Source of the DNA: Phytophthora colocasiae
Lineage: Eukaryota > Oomycota > Peronosporomycetes > Peronosporales > Peronosporaceae
DNA length: 64,000 nucleotides
Assembly: GCA_018806915.1 (NCBI GenBank)
Contig: JAGKQI010000098.1
Span: forward strand, 930,001-994,000
Direction of reading: 5' to 3'
Position 1 is the first letter of the stretch. Each line of letters begins with the position of its first letter. Made by a program: the position numbers and the translations under genes. Shown one piece after another: positions 10,254-18,505 of the stretch. The notes under the pieces were generated by a model. It was not told the DNA's origin, did no database searches, and saw nothing but the letters and a program-made list of their open reading frames with translations.

Positions 10254-10284
10254 TGGTGCGCGTGCCCGGATTCGAACCGAGGAT
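10254..10284 (+). other. A1 primer binding site, unusually long tRNA match
   Basis: Two bases after the LTR. TGGTGCGCGTGCCCGGAT (10254-10271) is complementary to a tRNA 3' end: CCA, discriminator A, acceptor strand CACGCGC, T-stem CCGGG. The match continues through what would be the T loop (TTCGAAT) and the other T-stem strand (CTCGG). Elements B1 and B2 match only the first 18 bases, the usual limit set by m1A58. tRNA identity not assigned. Confidence 0.75.
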
Positions 10285-10342
10285 ATCACCGGATTTGAGA
10301 GTACAAGAAGAGAAAGTTTCCTGTCAAGCGTCTATATTCAAG

Positions 10343-13300
10343 ATGGCTACGCCAGGATCTACGAGAGGAGGACGCCGTGGTCGTGGTCGGAGCATTCCGA
10401 CACGTCAATCAAAGCGTCTACAAGGTTTGTCGCCTGAAGAGCAACCAGACTTGGATGCTATCCAGAAGGCGGCCCGCGAGAAGAGGAAAGCTGCGCGAGA
10501 GAAGAAGGCAGCTGAGAATGTGAGCGTCCCAGAACCGGCGGTCGAAGACCAGCCTGCTGAGGAACCAGAAGCTCAAGAGACACCTGCTGTCCCTGGTGAA
10601 CAAGGTTCCGAAGGCCCGTCAGAAGTCGAAGCTTCTGGTGACGAGGTGACCACTGCCAGCGAGGGTGGTGATGAGGCGTCTGAGGGAGGCGCCGATATGG
10701 TTGAGTCCCCGGAAGTGATCGATCTGTGTTCAGATTCGGCAACTTCCGTCCAGTCCGTGGATGAGGTGAAACCAGAACCCGGACTCTCTGAAGAACATGT
10801 TCCACGGTCCCCAAAGTCTGAAGACGCACCTATGTCTGATGACATGGCGATCAAGTCTGAAGAGTCTCTGAAGACACCGTCTGATGAGTCTGGGAGGGCT
10901 GATTCGCATGACGGGGAACGATCTCTGAGGTATGTGCGCCGTGAGTTCCGCTGTTGGAGAGATATGGACACAGGCAAGGTCGTCCCGCCAAGCGTCGAGT
11001 ATATGTGGCCAACGACGAAGCCCAGTGCTGATGCTTTCCAGAAAGCCGCTGCAGCGACCGGCGACTACATCAAATGGCGATGTTCCTCCGTCTTCCCTGA
11101 GGATACGTGGATCTCGGAGTTTCACGTGAGGCGACATGGTTTTGGTTGGATCCAAGACCTATCCAATGTTGAGATTCCGATGAGCACGTTGACAGCACCG
11201 GAGTGTGTGGCTGTTCTTCAGACAATGTTGTACGAGGCAGGTTTCGAATTCCAGAACCTCCTCCCAACCTGGTCTCAGACGCAGGCGTCAGCCGTCGTTG
11301 GGTCTCAAGTACGCAGTGTGGCGTCCGAACTTCAGAGTCGACTCGCAGTGGAATTGGTTGAGTGGGCCACAGTGACCGCCAGGTTACAAGTTTGCCGACT
11401 CCCAGAAAGCATGAAGCAAGAAGACACAACTGGCAAGAACGAAGCAGACAGTGTATTACCTGACAAAGATGCTGACCTACAAGGACAACGGCTAATCATC
11501 CGACTCCGGGTAACCGGACTCCGAGTGACGCACAGTTCTGATGGTTCCAGCAGTGACGAGCCGCCGCAGTCCAAGCGCTTACAGCAGAGACCGCCGCGCC
11601 CACAAATCCCGTCGACACCGTCAGCTTTATCGACGCCATCGCTGTCTTCACTGCCGCGGTACGAGAGCCGCTCTGATAACACGCGACCAGAGTCTGAAAA
11701 TCCAATGTCCGAAGATCACAGTATCTCTCAGACTCAGATGTCGGATGTACCAATTCCCAGTGTCATTGGGACCTCGGATGACCAGTCGTCGGGATTCCAG
11801 ACTTCACGCGGAAGCTCTACGGACTCGTCCTTGATGTCCATGAGTCGAGGGGCGGCATCACACATGCCGCTGCCCACAGGAAGTCTGGCGTTAATCGCTC
11901 AAGGTGCTGACGTAGGAGGAACAGTCTCTGAAGGCATGGGGATCCAAGTGACGCGAACGCTGTTACCAGTGAAACCAGAGTTCGAAGATGTCGACATGCC
12001 GGAAGAGAGACCAGAGGTGCCGGACGCGGAGTCTGGAAACCAGGTGTCTGTCGGAAGTTCTTCACGGGATTTCAGACAATTGACTCCGGAGATTCCGCCT
12101 GTATCTGTCTCCACCCGAAGCGAAAGTCACCAGAGCCACCGCCAAAGTGTGAAGAGGGACGACCTTCCAAGACCACCGGCCCGACGCTTGAGTTCCATCG
12201 CGTCGAGTCGTACGAAGTCTGAAGCTCGAAGTTCTCAGAGATCAGGACCTGCCCAGATCGAGTTGAACGTCATGAGGCAACAGCAGGAGTGGCAAAGCTG
12301 GATGGAGCAAGCGCAGATGGAGTTCTTGGCCCGAGAACGCTTGGAGTCCATGGAACGCGATCGTCGTCGAGAGCAACGTGACTTGGAGGCAAGGCGTGAA
12401 ATTCAGACGCTCACCGAGCGCTTGTTAAAGTCGGAAAACGCGAGGCTGGAGGCTGAGAGACGTGCCGACGACGCTGAAGAACGCAGAAGTCTGGTATCTG
12501 AAAACAAGGTCAGGAATTGCAGCGTGGCGGAGTTGGAAACTCTGAAAACGGAGCTCCGGAACTCTGAAAACCAACGTCTGGAATCAGAGTTTGCTGAACG
12601 CTGGCGACAGAGAGAGGCCGAGACCGAAGCCGAACGTGCGCGTGCGACTGACGAGATGAAACGAGACTGGATTTCTCAAATGGAAGCCTTACAGCAGCGA
12701 ATGAAAGTCATGGAAGCCGAGCGCGACAGGGAGAAAGAAAGTTCTCAGAACATGCAACGGTTCCAAGCCGGTCAGTTGAGAAACCTTCGAGCGACATTAT
12801 CCCAAGTTCAAAAGGCGCGAAGGGTCGGTCACCCTGATTCGGCAACTTCAAACCAAGTGTTACATACCGGCAACCCTGAAGTTGCAACTATGTATCCAGT
12901 ATCCGGGTCGGAAATCAGAAGTGACGCAAGAAGGGTTGGGGTTGAACCCATGTCACATTCACCGGCTCTCAAGACAGAATCTCGAGAGGTTGCAACCTTC
13001 CAGCAAGGCACCCCTGCACGAAGCACGGGGACGAAGCGAGTGAAGGCCGAGAGGAATGGCGGCGCTACTACTGCTACGGCCACTCAGGTGACTCAAGCGA
13101 CTTCGGTGACAGAGACCAAAGGCGATACTAGACGTTTGCCTACTCCGAGACGAGATCCGCCGCAGAAAACTGAAGCTAGACGGCCTAATGGAGATCGAAG
13201 AGCGTCTCGCAGAGCGAAGCGTCATGATAGAGCACCAGACTCTGGTGGAGACTCTGACGATTCAAGTTCAGACTCTGCGAGCTCGTCATCGGAGAACTCG

Positions 13301-14590
13301 GAGCCAGGTGAAGTGGTGAATTTGACGGCAGCAACTCAAGCGCAAGCCGGAACCACACTCCTGACGCTAAGGCCGTTCATGAATTCGAACAACCTTGGAG
13401 AATTTGACCCCAGAGCTACCCTCAGGGAACGTGTCCACTGGTGGGAGCGGTTTACGAATATGGCTTCTCAAGGAGGTTGGTCGACTAAGACGCGCATCCA
13501 GGAACTTAAGTTGAAGCTCCCGGTGTCTGCACGAGACTGGTTTAACCAGCTTCCCAAAAGTGTGTCCCGTGACTGGAAAGAGCTGTCTTCAGAGTTCAAG
13601 AAACGTTATTGCAAAGCTCGGTCATCGTATTCTGAGAGATACTTCACTATGACTATGAAAGACTCTGAGACTCCGCTGGAATTTTTCTACCGACTTAATT
13701 CTGCCGCTGGAAAAGCTGACATCGATTTCCGGAAGTCGTCCAAGCGTCTTGAGAAGCATGTACTACGATTCATCACGAAGCTTAAGGATGCACGCCTGAA
13801 AACGTCGCTGCAAGGTCAGAGATTTCGACGAATTTCAGACTTGGAATATGCGTTGCAGCAAGATGAAGATGTGTGGCGAACTGGCGACCAAGAGATGACC
13901 TCTGCCAAGTCTCGGGATTTCCGGGCTGACAATATTCCGCGAGGACAGTTCAAGCCCAAGCGTGTGCATCGGACTTATGTCGCAAGAGATGTGGATTCTG
14001 AAGACTATGACTCTGAAAACTCAGAAAATCATAAGGAATCTCTGAAATCCAATCAGGATGCCAGAGATCAGACGGGTGATTCCAGACCTCCAAGTGCGAC
14101 CTCAGAGTCTGCCCGTGATGAGAGTACTGCGCAAGCCTCTGCGAACAATTCAAAGGCTCCACCAAGTGCAGATTGGACGCAGACCCTGACGAATGAAGTA
14201 TATCGAGTGATGGATAACATGGGATGGCGTCCGCCGCCCCAGTCCCCGTCTGGATCGTCAGGTCAAGGATTCCACCAGAGGCGTCATGAGAATAGTGGTT
14301 ACTGGAACAAGTTCTGTGAAAAATGTCAACGCTCAGGACACTCAGAGGAAGATTGCTGGAGAGACGTCACGTGCGACCGCTGTCAGGAAAAAGGACACCC
14401 GAGTCGAATGTGTCGGATGTCACCCTGTGAAGTATGTGGAAAAGTACACCCTGGAAAACCCTGCGAAGATCTGAAAACTCTGGAAGCACTCAAGCAACTC
14501 GCTCGACAGGGCGCACTCAAGGACATGCCGAACCACCTACGGGAGAAACTCCTGAGTGATGAGGCAGACTCTGGGAAGCCGTTAAACTAA
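10343..14590 (+). CDS. gag: A1 Gag, giant form (1415 aa)
   Basis: Intact. ATG 10343 was chosen because the frame upstream only has GTG inside the primer site, and the same MA-TRGGRRGRG start is found in B1 and B2. Layout: basic N-terminus (RGGRRGRGRS); acidic Ser/Glu-rich region with a SUMO-interaction-like VIDLCSDS near residue 125; a conserved domain with YIKWRCSSVFPED (about 250); Ser/Pro-rich linker; long coiled coil rich in Arg/Glu (about 635-820); acidic patch with EVVNLT near 990; capsid-like domain (about 1010-1185, WWERFTNMAS, DWFNQLPKSVSRDW); then three zinc knuckles, two CX2CX4HX4C and one CX2CX3HX4C (about 1325-1374). It is about three times the usual gypsy Gag length. It packages element RNA by family analogy. 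Confidence 0.9.
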   Translation: MATPGSTRGGRRGRGRSIPTRQSKRLQGLSPEEQPDLDAIQKAAREKRKAAREKKAAENVSVPEPAVEDQPAEEPEAQETPAVPGEQGSEGPSEVEASGDEVTTASEGGDEASEGGADMVESPEVIDLCSDSATSVQSVDEVKPEPGLSEEHVPRSPKSEDAPMSDDMAIKSEESLKTPSDESGRADSHDGERSLRYVRREFRCWRDMDTGKVVPPSVEYMWPTTKPSADAFQKAAAATGDYIKWRCSSVFPEDTWISEFHVRRHGFGWIQDLSNVEIPMSTLTAPECVAVLQTMLYEAGFEFQNLLPTWSQTQASAVVGSQVRSVASELQSRLAVELVEWATVTARLQVCRLPESMKQEDTTGKNEADSVLPDKDADLQGQRLIIRLRVTGLRVTHSSDGSSSDEPPQSKRLQQRPPRPQIPSTPSALSTPSLSSLPRYESRSDNTRPESENPMSEDHSISQTQMSDVPIPSVIGTSDDQSSGFQTSRGSSTDSSLMSMSRGAASHMPLPTGSLALIAQGADVGGTVSEGMGIQVTRTLLPVKPEFEDVDMPEERPEVPDAESGNQVSVGSSSRDFRQLTPEIPPVSVSTRSESHQSHRQSVKRDDLPRPPARRLSSIASSRTKSEARSSQRSGPAQIELNVMRQQQEWQSWMEQAQMEFLARERLESMERDRRREQRDLEARREIQTLTERLLKSENARLEAERRADDAEERRSLVSENKVRNCSVAELETLKTELRNSENQRLESEFAERWRQREAETEAERARATDEMKRDWISQMEALQQRMKVMEAERDREKESSQNMQRFQAGQLRNLRATLSQVQKARRVGHPDSATSNQVLHTGNPEVATMYPVSGSEIRSDARRVGVEPMSHSPALKTESREVATFQQGTPARSTGTKRVKAERNGGATTATATQVTQATSVTETKGDTRRLPTPRRDPPQKTEARRPNGDRRASRRAKRHDRAPDSGGDSDDSSSDSASSSSENSEPGEVVNLTAATQAQAGTTLLTLRPFMNSNNLGEFDPRATLRERVHWWERFTNMASQGGWSTKTRIQELKLKLPVSARDWFNQLPKSVSRDWKELSSEFKKRYCKARSSYSERYFTMTMKDSETPLEFFYRLNSAAGKADIDFRKSSKRLEKHVLRFITKLKDARLKTSLQGQRFRRISDLEYALQQDEDVWRTGDQEMTSAKSRDFRADNIPRGQFKPKRVHRTYVARDVDSEDYDSENSENHKESLKSNQDARDQTGDSRPPSATSESARDESTAQASANNSKAPPSADWTQTLTNEVYRVMDNMGWRPPPQSPSGSSGQGFHQRRHENSGYWNKFCEKCQRSGHSEEDCWRDVTCDRCQEKGHPSRMCRMSPCEVCGKVHPGKPCEDLKTLEALKQLARQGALKDMPNHLREKLLSDEADSGKPLN

Positions 14591-14616
14591 TATGCCCGTC
14601 GGATGGCGCCGGGCAT
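14581..14616 (+). promoter_or_regulatory. A1 gag-pol -1 frameshift signal
   Basis: G TTA AAC in the gag frame (14581-14587) directly before the TAA stop, then a stem ATGCCCG/CGGGCAT (14592-14598 with 14610-14616). The GCCCG arm begins 6 nt after the heptamer, as in B1 and B2. The -1 frame is open from 14587 onward and reads PELCVLVCVGPEL, matching B1. G TTA AAC is an established viral -1 slippery sequence. Confidence 0.7.
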
Positions 14617-16922
14617 GGCGTTACCCCAGAGTTGTGTGTTCTAGTGTGTGTAGGACCAGAGCTGAGAAAGATTCAAGATAACACTCAACAACGCATGACT
14701 ACTTTTGCTCAAGAATCAACCTTACCTTCTGGAAACTCAGGGAACGAGTTACCTGAGATCGCCGAAGACACCGATCCGACACCAGACGACTCAGTGTCGT
14801 TCAGGTTGAAGGATGGCGAGTGTTATGGCTGGTGGGAAGACAACTATCCTGACCGTTCAAAGAGGGATGTGGTGATGGTGTATGGTGCTGTGAATGACCA
14901 TCGAACCAAGATTCTTCTGGACACTGGTGCGACCATAAATATTCTGAGTTACGACTTTGCGCGTAAGCTCGGACTCAGACTCAAGTCGCACAAGCAGACC
15001 AAAGTGTCGGGGATGGGCGGTGTTCCAACATATATCGGTGCCAGAGCTGAGATCAAGTTGACACTTGGGCCAAGAGTGGTATATATTGTGGATGTTTGGG
15101 TCGCGAATATCGGTGAAGGAATCGACGTGCTTCTGGGAATGGGTTTTATGTTTGCCGCCGGAGTGAGAATTAGCGCTCGTGAAGGTCTGGTATCGTTACC
15201 AGACGAGGTAGTGGTGATGATGTGTAATTGGGAACCTGGTGATCACATTGGTCGTAACAGGTCGGTTAGACCATGTGAGGCTGTTCTTCTGAGTCCAGGC
15301 GAAGAATTTATTGTCCGAATCGACTATGGACCAACGAATCCCCAAAGGGAAGTCGTGTGGGCCGGACGCGGTGACCGCTGGGTTACCCAGCTGATCTATG
15401 CGGCTCGATCTTGGCCTGTGGCCGTTCGCGTGGTAAACATCTCTGATAAAAACACGTGGGTCAATGAACTTTCTGATGTCGCGAGGATCGTGGAATATGG
15501 TTTCTTCCCAAGGCATGGACGTTTCGTGCGTCCAGGTTCCGCTGCCTATCGTGATTGGGAAGTTCTGATTCTGGAAAGCACCCCGTCACCAGAGACTAAG
15601 AAACGTATGAAGAGAGAGGCGGAGTTGGAGGCTTTGATGCCGCAGCCCCCGTGTGTAGATCGCCCGGACTACCCATGGCCGACTGAAATACTGCAACGTC
15701 CAAGGTTTGACAACGCTCGAGTGCAGTTCGTGAAACCAGAGTCACCACCGACCGTGAAACAAGTACGCTTCGCCCTGGATGCATTCACCCAGACGGAGAA
15801 TGGTTGCTCCGGCGAGTCAACGGGAAGTGCGGACATTAGTACAGATACCAGAGATTTGAAAACATTCTCTGAAAGTACTTCACGTACAGACCCTGGTGAC
15901 TCGTCTGTTGCTACCGACAATGACGTCCTTGACTCAAAGCCTGAGTGTCTCTTAGGTGACCCTCAGACCCCTGAGTTACCCGCGGATGATTTCGACTTAA
16001 TGGATGAGTCTTGGGATATCCCCATTCGAGGGATGCCTGGAACACCTGTGGAAAAATTACGAGTGGAATACGAGCGGTGCATGAACGTTTCGAATGAAGA
16101 GTTGGACCTGGAGCCAGGTGTGTATATGCGAGAAGGCACGGAACTCCTTGCCCAATTGCGCGATCAATTGGTCATGCTACCAGAACTGGAAGAGTTGACA
16201 CCAGAGTGTGATATTGATAGCGCTGATGTTGGAGGACCGGGAAAGACGACCCCAGAAATGGAGAAGAAACTGCGTGATATTCTGAGGCACCACAGGAAAA
16301 TATTCCTGGGAGATGGCAATGAAGCACCCGCACCGGCAAGGGGCGTGGTCTGTGATCTGGATGGGGGAGATGCCAAACCGGTAGCTCAACGTCCGAGATC
16401 CGTCGCTCCTCATCTCATGCTGAAGGTGTACGAGCTTCTAAAGAAACTCCTGGAAACTGGTTGGATCGAGTACTCTAACTCCCCGTGGGCATCTCCTATT
16501 GTGATCGTTCTCAAGAAGAATGGTGTTGACATACGAATGTGCATCGACTATCGCATTGTGAATGGCTTCATTCAACTGTCGCGCTACCCTCTACCTCTTA
16601 TTGACGACCTCCTAATTGGTTTTGAGGCTGCCATGTGGTTCATGAGCCTGGATATGGCTAGCGGTTTCTGGGCGATCAGGATGACGGAGCGTGCACGACT
16701 GATATCAGCTTTCATTTGCCGTTTGGGCATTTTCAGTGGGTAAGGATGCCGTTTGGTCTGAAGAACGCCCCTCTTGTGTATCAGGCTATGTTAGACAATT
16801 GCCTGTGGGGATTTGTGAGACTGTCACCAGAAGAAGAAGAAGCTGAAGTTGATGCGGAAGTTCTGGAATTCCTACAACTCCAGCCTAAGGACTCTGAAAA
16901 GCATCTTTCAGACTCTGAGAAC

Positions 16923-17092
16923 CTTATGCCAAATTCAATAACAGTTCTCATTTTACGGTATTTTGCAGTTTAATTTAGTTATATTTGATTTAATTATACT
17001 TATTTAAATAAGTATACTTAAATTAAGTCTATTCTAATTGCACGCTTCCTCATACACGTAAGCGCACGTGTACGCCAGGTAGACCCATTACA
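16923..17092 (+). repeat. C LTR 3' portion
   Basis: Matches 629-812 of the left-edge LTR apart from a few substitutions and a 13-base gap, and ends CCCATTACA. If the left edge is an RNA 5' end, this is R-U5 of the LTR. Confidence 0.75.
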
Positions 17093-17094
17093 CC

Positions 17095-17112
17095 TGGTAG
17101 CACTTAGTAGTC
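17095..17112 (+). other. C primer binding site
   Basis: TGGTAGCACTTAGTAGTC two bases after the LTR end. One base longer in the middle than the D site at 4198. Confidence 0.6.
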
Positions 17113-17141
17113 CGTCCCACGACCGACTGCTGTTCGTTCGT

Positions 17142-18128
17142 ATGGAGTCATACGAACGCGGGGTAGAGAACTCCCCAATGGATGAGGGATCCGCTGGGAC
17201 CCCTCACATGTCCGTGACGCGCACGGACTGTGCCCACCTGTCAGATCCAGAGTGGGAAGCTCTCCAAAGACTTTCACAAGTCATTGGAGAGGCAGCGGTA
17301 GCGACGATGCTTCGTACGCTATCACCGACAGAGCAACACGGTGTTGCTCTGGGGTACATTGTTAAGGAGCAACGAGATGTTGCTGCCTCGGTGGCTTCCC
17401 CTAAGCCACGCGTGGAGTCGTTGAAACTCCACGTGAGTACCTACACGGTGAAGGAGGACGAGACCCTCCTTCGTTGGCTTGTCGAACTTGACACAGCCGT
17501 TGCGGCTCGACGTATCGTCGATCCGATGTCGAAGGTCGCGTTCGCCATGTCATGTCTTGGCGGACGTGCGAGGAGTTGGGCCTATGGGCGCCGACTCTCG
17601 GATCCTACGTGCTTCAGCACGTATGAGGTGTTCAAGGAGGAACTCAAACTTGCGTTTGAGCCTCCGAAGAACGAGTTCAGATCGAGAGCGGAGTTTCTCG
17701 ATCTGCAGCAGGGCAAGGATGATGTTCACACCTTTGCCCAGCGTGCTCGATACTTGGTATCGAACATAGTGGCCAACCCGATCGACGAGGCGACCAAGGT
17801 CGTCACGTTCATGAAGGGACTAAGAGATGGTCCCGTCAAGACGTATCTCTTCCGAGAGTATCCGAATACTCTCGAAGAGGCGATCAGCCTTGCAATCCAA
17901 GAGGAGTTTAGCCGGCGTCAAGCTAAACTCCATGCGAACGCGCCGAAGCCGGCGCGTCCTGTTGCGAAGACGGGAGGTCCGGAACCTATGGACCTCTCGA
18001 GTGCTACGACTGCTGGTCAACAGCAGCGTAGGAACAGCAAGGTTCGATGTTACAAGTGTAGTAACATCGGTCACTATGCACGCGAGTGCACAGCGGGCTG
18101 GCGTTCAAAAAACGCCAAGGACCAGTAG
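17142..18128 (+). CDS. gag: C Gag (328 aa)
   Basis: Complete frame from ATG 17142 to TAG 18126-18128. Capsid-type retrotransposon Gag domain in the middle (about residues 85-250, including AFAMSCLGGRARSWAYGR and FAQRARYLVSNIVANP), a PMDLS motif near 280, and one CCHC knuckle CYKCSNIGHYAREC (about residues 304-317). Ordinary gypsy Gag length, in contrast to the giant A/B Gag. D Gag has the same order, including EPMDLS before its knuckle. It sits inside A1 pol, so whether it is ever translated is unknown. Confidence 0.85.
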   Translation: MESYERGVENSPMDEGSAGTPHMSVTRTDCAHLSDPEWEALQRLSQVIGEAAVATMLRTLSPTEQHGVALGYIVKEQRDVAASVASPKPRVESLKLHVSTYTVKEDETLLRWLVELDTAVAARRIVDPMSKVAFAMSCLGGRARSWAYGRRLSDPTCFSTYEVFKEELKLAFEPPKNEFRSRAEFLDLQQGKDDVHTFAQRARYLVSNIVANPIDEATKVVTFMKGLRDGPVKTYLFREYPNTLEEAISLAIQEEFSRRQAKLHANAPKPARPVAKTGGPEPMDLSSATTAGQQQRRNSKVRCYKCSNIGHYARECTAGWRSKNAKDQ

Positions 18129-18148
18129 GCGCGGGGCGTCCTACTGGT
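18107..18148 (+). promoter_or_regulatory. C gag-pol -1 frameshift signal
   Basis: A AAA AAC in correct phase with gag (18107-18113), 7-nt spacer, then a perfect 9-bp stem (18121-18129 with 18140-18148, 10-nt loop) that contains the gag stop. The -1 frame is the protease frame and is open from 18113. The layout is the same as in D, with a different heptamer and compensated stem bases. Confidence 0.8.
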
Positions 18149-18505
18149 GATGCAGTCTCGCGTGTCGAGCTTGGACACGCGACGATGAGGACTGCTGCCC
18201 CCAGCGAGAAGGTTTCTCGCTGTAAGCTGCAAGATGACAAGTCAAACCTTGTCATCCTGAACGTGGTGTCGAAGAGAGTGAACTCTCTTCGTGCCCTAGT
18301 GGACTCGGGCGCGTCGAACAACTTTGTTCGACAGGGAAGTCTTCGAAGGCTTGACTTCGAGGAGGCCGACACGCCTCGCGGCGTGTTGGAGGTGCAGTTG
18401 GCAACAGGTGCCACCGTGAGGACTGAGAAGCGCGTAGTCCGTGTGCGCTTCTCTTACAAACGAAGGACGTTTGTAGAAGATCTTATCGTCTTGGATCTAG
18501 ACGAT
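18113..18505 (+). pseudogene. pol: C protease, truncated and fused in frame to A1 RT
   Basis: Retropepsin segment with active site ALVDSGASNNFV (about 18296-18330) and VLDLDD just before the junction, where a complete protease would go on to the D-L-I-L-G-M motif seen in D. The frame runs without a stop into A1 from YIDD onward (to 21715), giving a chimeric open frame of about 1200 codons that lacks the N-terminal half of RT. No activity is expected. Confidence 0.75.

Larger units (their letters stand above)
16923..18505 (+). mobile_element. C-type fragment embedded in A1 RT
   Basis: About 1583 bp: the 3' 170 bp of a C LTR, primer site, complete gag and most of the protease. The left edge falls inside the LTR (equivalent to base 629 of the left-hand copy) and the right edge (18505-18511) falls in protease, exactly in frame with A1 RT. 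No target duplication and no visible loss of A1 sequence. This is not an integrase-made insertion. A template switch during reverse transcription, starting from the 5' end of a C RNA, fits best. Confidence 0.75.
17133..18505. repeat. hairpin-tiled C gag and protease
   Basis: Back-to-back perfect hairpins in coding sequence. 10-bp arms: 17135-17144/17149-17158 (holding the gag ATG), 17678-17687/17696-17705 and 18270-18279/18282-18291. 9-bp arms: 17853-17861/17866-17874, 17904-17912/17922-17930, 18045-18053/18061-18069, 18121-18129/18140-18148, 18202-18210/18214-18222, 18233-18241/18248-18256 and 18313-18321/18324-18332. Many 7-8 bp arms lie between them. Confidence 0.9.

Noticed and set aside
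10254..10290. A tRNA gene on the minus strand
   Set aside because: Only the 3' acceptor, T-stem and T-loop complement is present; there is no anticodon or D arm. It is a primer binding site.
10256..10342. Gag starting at the primer binding site
   Set aside because: The extension begins with GTG inside the tRNA-complementary sequence and is not conserved as protein; ATG 10343 is conserved in A1, B1 and B2.
17133..18505. CRISPR array or MITE cluster
   Set aside because: The palindromes all differ in sequence, are not direct repeats, and lie inside conserved gag and protease codons.
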